Shown here in pieces: positions 6,178 to 7,124 of a stretch of DNA of 7,124 bases; the first letter of the stretch is position 1, and every line of letters starts with the position of its first letter. This DNA is from CAYNGH01 sp964396845. GTDB taxonomy: Bacteria > Vulcanimicrobiota > JAJTBE01 > CAYNGH01. Below the pieces are notes generated by a model. That model was given only the letters and a program-made list of their open reading frames with translations. It was not told where the DNA came from and made no database searches. The stretch is from positions 1 through 7,124 of the forward strand of contig CAYNGH010000167.1 in assembly GCA_964396845.1 (NCBI GenBank), read 5' to 3'. The translations under genes were made by a program, and so were the position numbers.

Positions 6178-6195
6178 ACATTCGAGGGGACTTGC

Positions 6196-7124
6196 ATGGA
6201 TCTGCAGACCATAGACAGCGTGGAAATGTTTGAATACGAGCCTGAATCCGGTGATACCTTTGATATGGAAGATTTTCACAGGGATCTTCTCCTTGAGCTG
6301 AAAACATGGATTTCTCCCATGGAGAACATCCTGGAGATGTTAAACAGCCTTACCAGCTCCACTGAGAGCGATTTTCTGGTCATGGGAGAAGACTTGCAAA
6401 GGTTTTATGAGCGGGCAGAAAATCTTTCCATTGCATCTTCCCGGGTTGCATCTCTCATGTCTGGACAGCAGTTGACCATGGCTATTGAAGGACTTGCCAG
6501 CCTGCTGGAAAGGATGAAGCTTTTTCTGGAGGGATCTGCGGAAGAGTCAGGCTTCAGTATAGAGAAACTGGAGCAGATTGGCGGTCTTTTGAACCGTCTT
6601 TCAAAACCCCTGGGCAACCTGAAAGTAGTTGTGGTTTCCCTGCTGATGATGGGGTTTTCCATTAAAATTGAAAGCGCACGCCTTGGGAATGTTTATCAGG
6701 ATTTTGGGAATCTGGCCAATGATGTGAAGAGTCTGGCATCATACATCGATACCAAGTCAACATCCATTCTGGATCAGTCGGAATCCCTGTGTCTGCTCCT
6801 GAGGGATATTCTGTCCAGGGCACTTCGCACCAGGGTTTCCCAGCAACGAAGAATCCGGCAGATTCTCGGCGAGGCAGGATCCACCCTGGAAACAATGCAG
6901 GAGATCAACCATAGATCCTCACGGCTGATGGAGAACATTTCTGCCCGATCTCAGGATATTTCCAGAAACACCGGTGAGATTGTAATGTCCATTCAGTTTC
7001 AGGATATTACCCGCCAGCAGGTGGAACATGTCCGGGATGCCATCGGTGACATACTGGAAAAAGTTCACAGACTCACCTCTCAGGAGCGGGAAGAGCAGAC
7101 CATCGATCCCCGGGAGATGGTTCG
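6196..7124 (+). CDS. Soluble methyl-accepting-chemotaxis-like coiled-coil protein, 3' end off window
   Basis: 309 codons are visible, open to the right edge. ATG 6196 follows GAGGGGA (6184-6190) by five bases. The protein has no signal peptide, membrane helix or visible HAMP domain, and is almost entirely helical with heptad-like Leu/Ile spacing. SIKIESARLG (155-164) aligns with the NAAIEAARAG part of chemoreceptor signalling domains, and FGNLANDVKSLA (170-181) with their FAVVADEVRKLA part. QFQDITRQQVEHV (267-279) resembles a segment seen near the end of some receptor-like proteins and, loosely, CheZ. The canonical hairpin-tip motif that binds CheA/CheW is not evident in the visible part. A cytoplasmic receptor-like or chemotaxis-associated role is inferred. 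An in-frame upstream ATG at 6133 would add 21 residues unlike the family; I consider it less likely. Confidence 0.8.
   Translation, partial: MDLQTIDSVEMFEYEPESGDTFDMEDFHRDLLLELKTWISPMENILEMLNSLTSSTESDFLVMGEDLQRFYERAENLSIASSRVASLMSGQQLTMAIEGLASLLERMKLFLEGSAEESGFSIEKLEQIGGLLNRLSKPLGNLKVVVVSLLMMGFSIKIESARLGNVYQDFGNLANDVKSLASYIDTKSTSILDQSESLCLLLRDILSRALRTRVSQQRRIRQILGEAGSTLETMQEINHRSSRLMENISARSQDISRNTGEIVMSIQFQDITRQQVEHVRDAIGDILEKVHRLTSQEREEQTIDPREMV

Overview
The window looks like a chromosomal segment of a Gram-negative, moderately GC-rich bacterium. A Desulfobacterota (delta-proteobacterial) origin is my best guess. It rests on protein style: a membrane-type spermidine synthase, a DUF4178 protein, and a soluble chemoreceptor-like protein with an FQDITRQQ-type motif. 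This is inference; no rRNA or other marker gene is present.

Left block, minus strand (1-2808): three co-oriented genes run from a promoter at 2837-2865. They encode a zinc-ribbon/DUF4178 protein with two membrane segments, a 66-residue single-pass membrane protein, and a polyamine aminopropyltransferase with a multi-pass N-terminal membrane domain. The last gene runs off the left edge. Short gaps suggest one operon, with a weak hairpin plus T-tract just before the synthase gene. The set looks like a membrane-associated polyamine module.

Middle block, plus strand (2970-4685): a divergent gene encodes a 571-residue protein. It has a complete RNase HI domain, a viroplasmin-like hybrid-binding module, and about 330 C-terminal residues that I do not recognise. 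It starts with TTG.

Right block, plus strand (4686-7124): a 270-base intergenic region carries phased TTAACA half-sites and a good sigma-70-like promoter with a tandem octamer in its spacer. A secreted protein with four EF-hand calcium loops follows and ends at a strong intrinsic terminator. A GC-rich stem-loop leader then precedes a cytoplasmic methyl-accepting-chemotaxis-like coiled-coil protein cut by the right edge.

The left operon and the RNase H gene share only the divergent intergenic region, and the three blocks have no obvious common pathway. No tRNA, rRNA, CRISPR array, insertion sequence or phage gene was seen.
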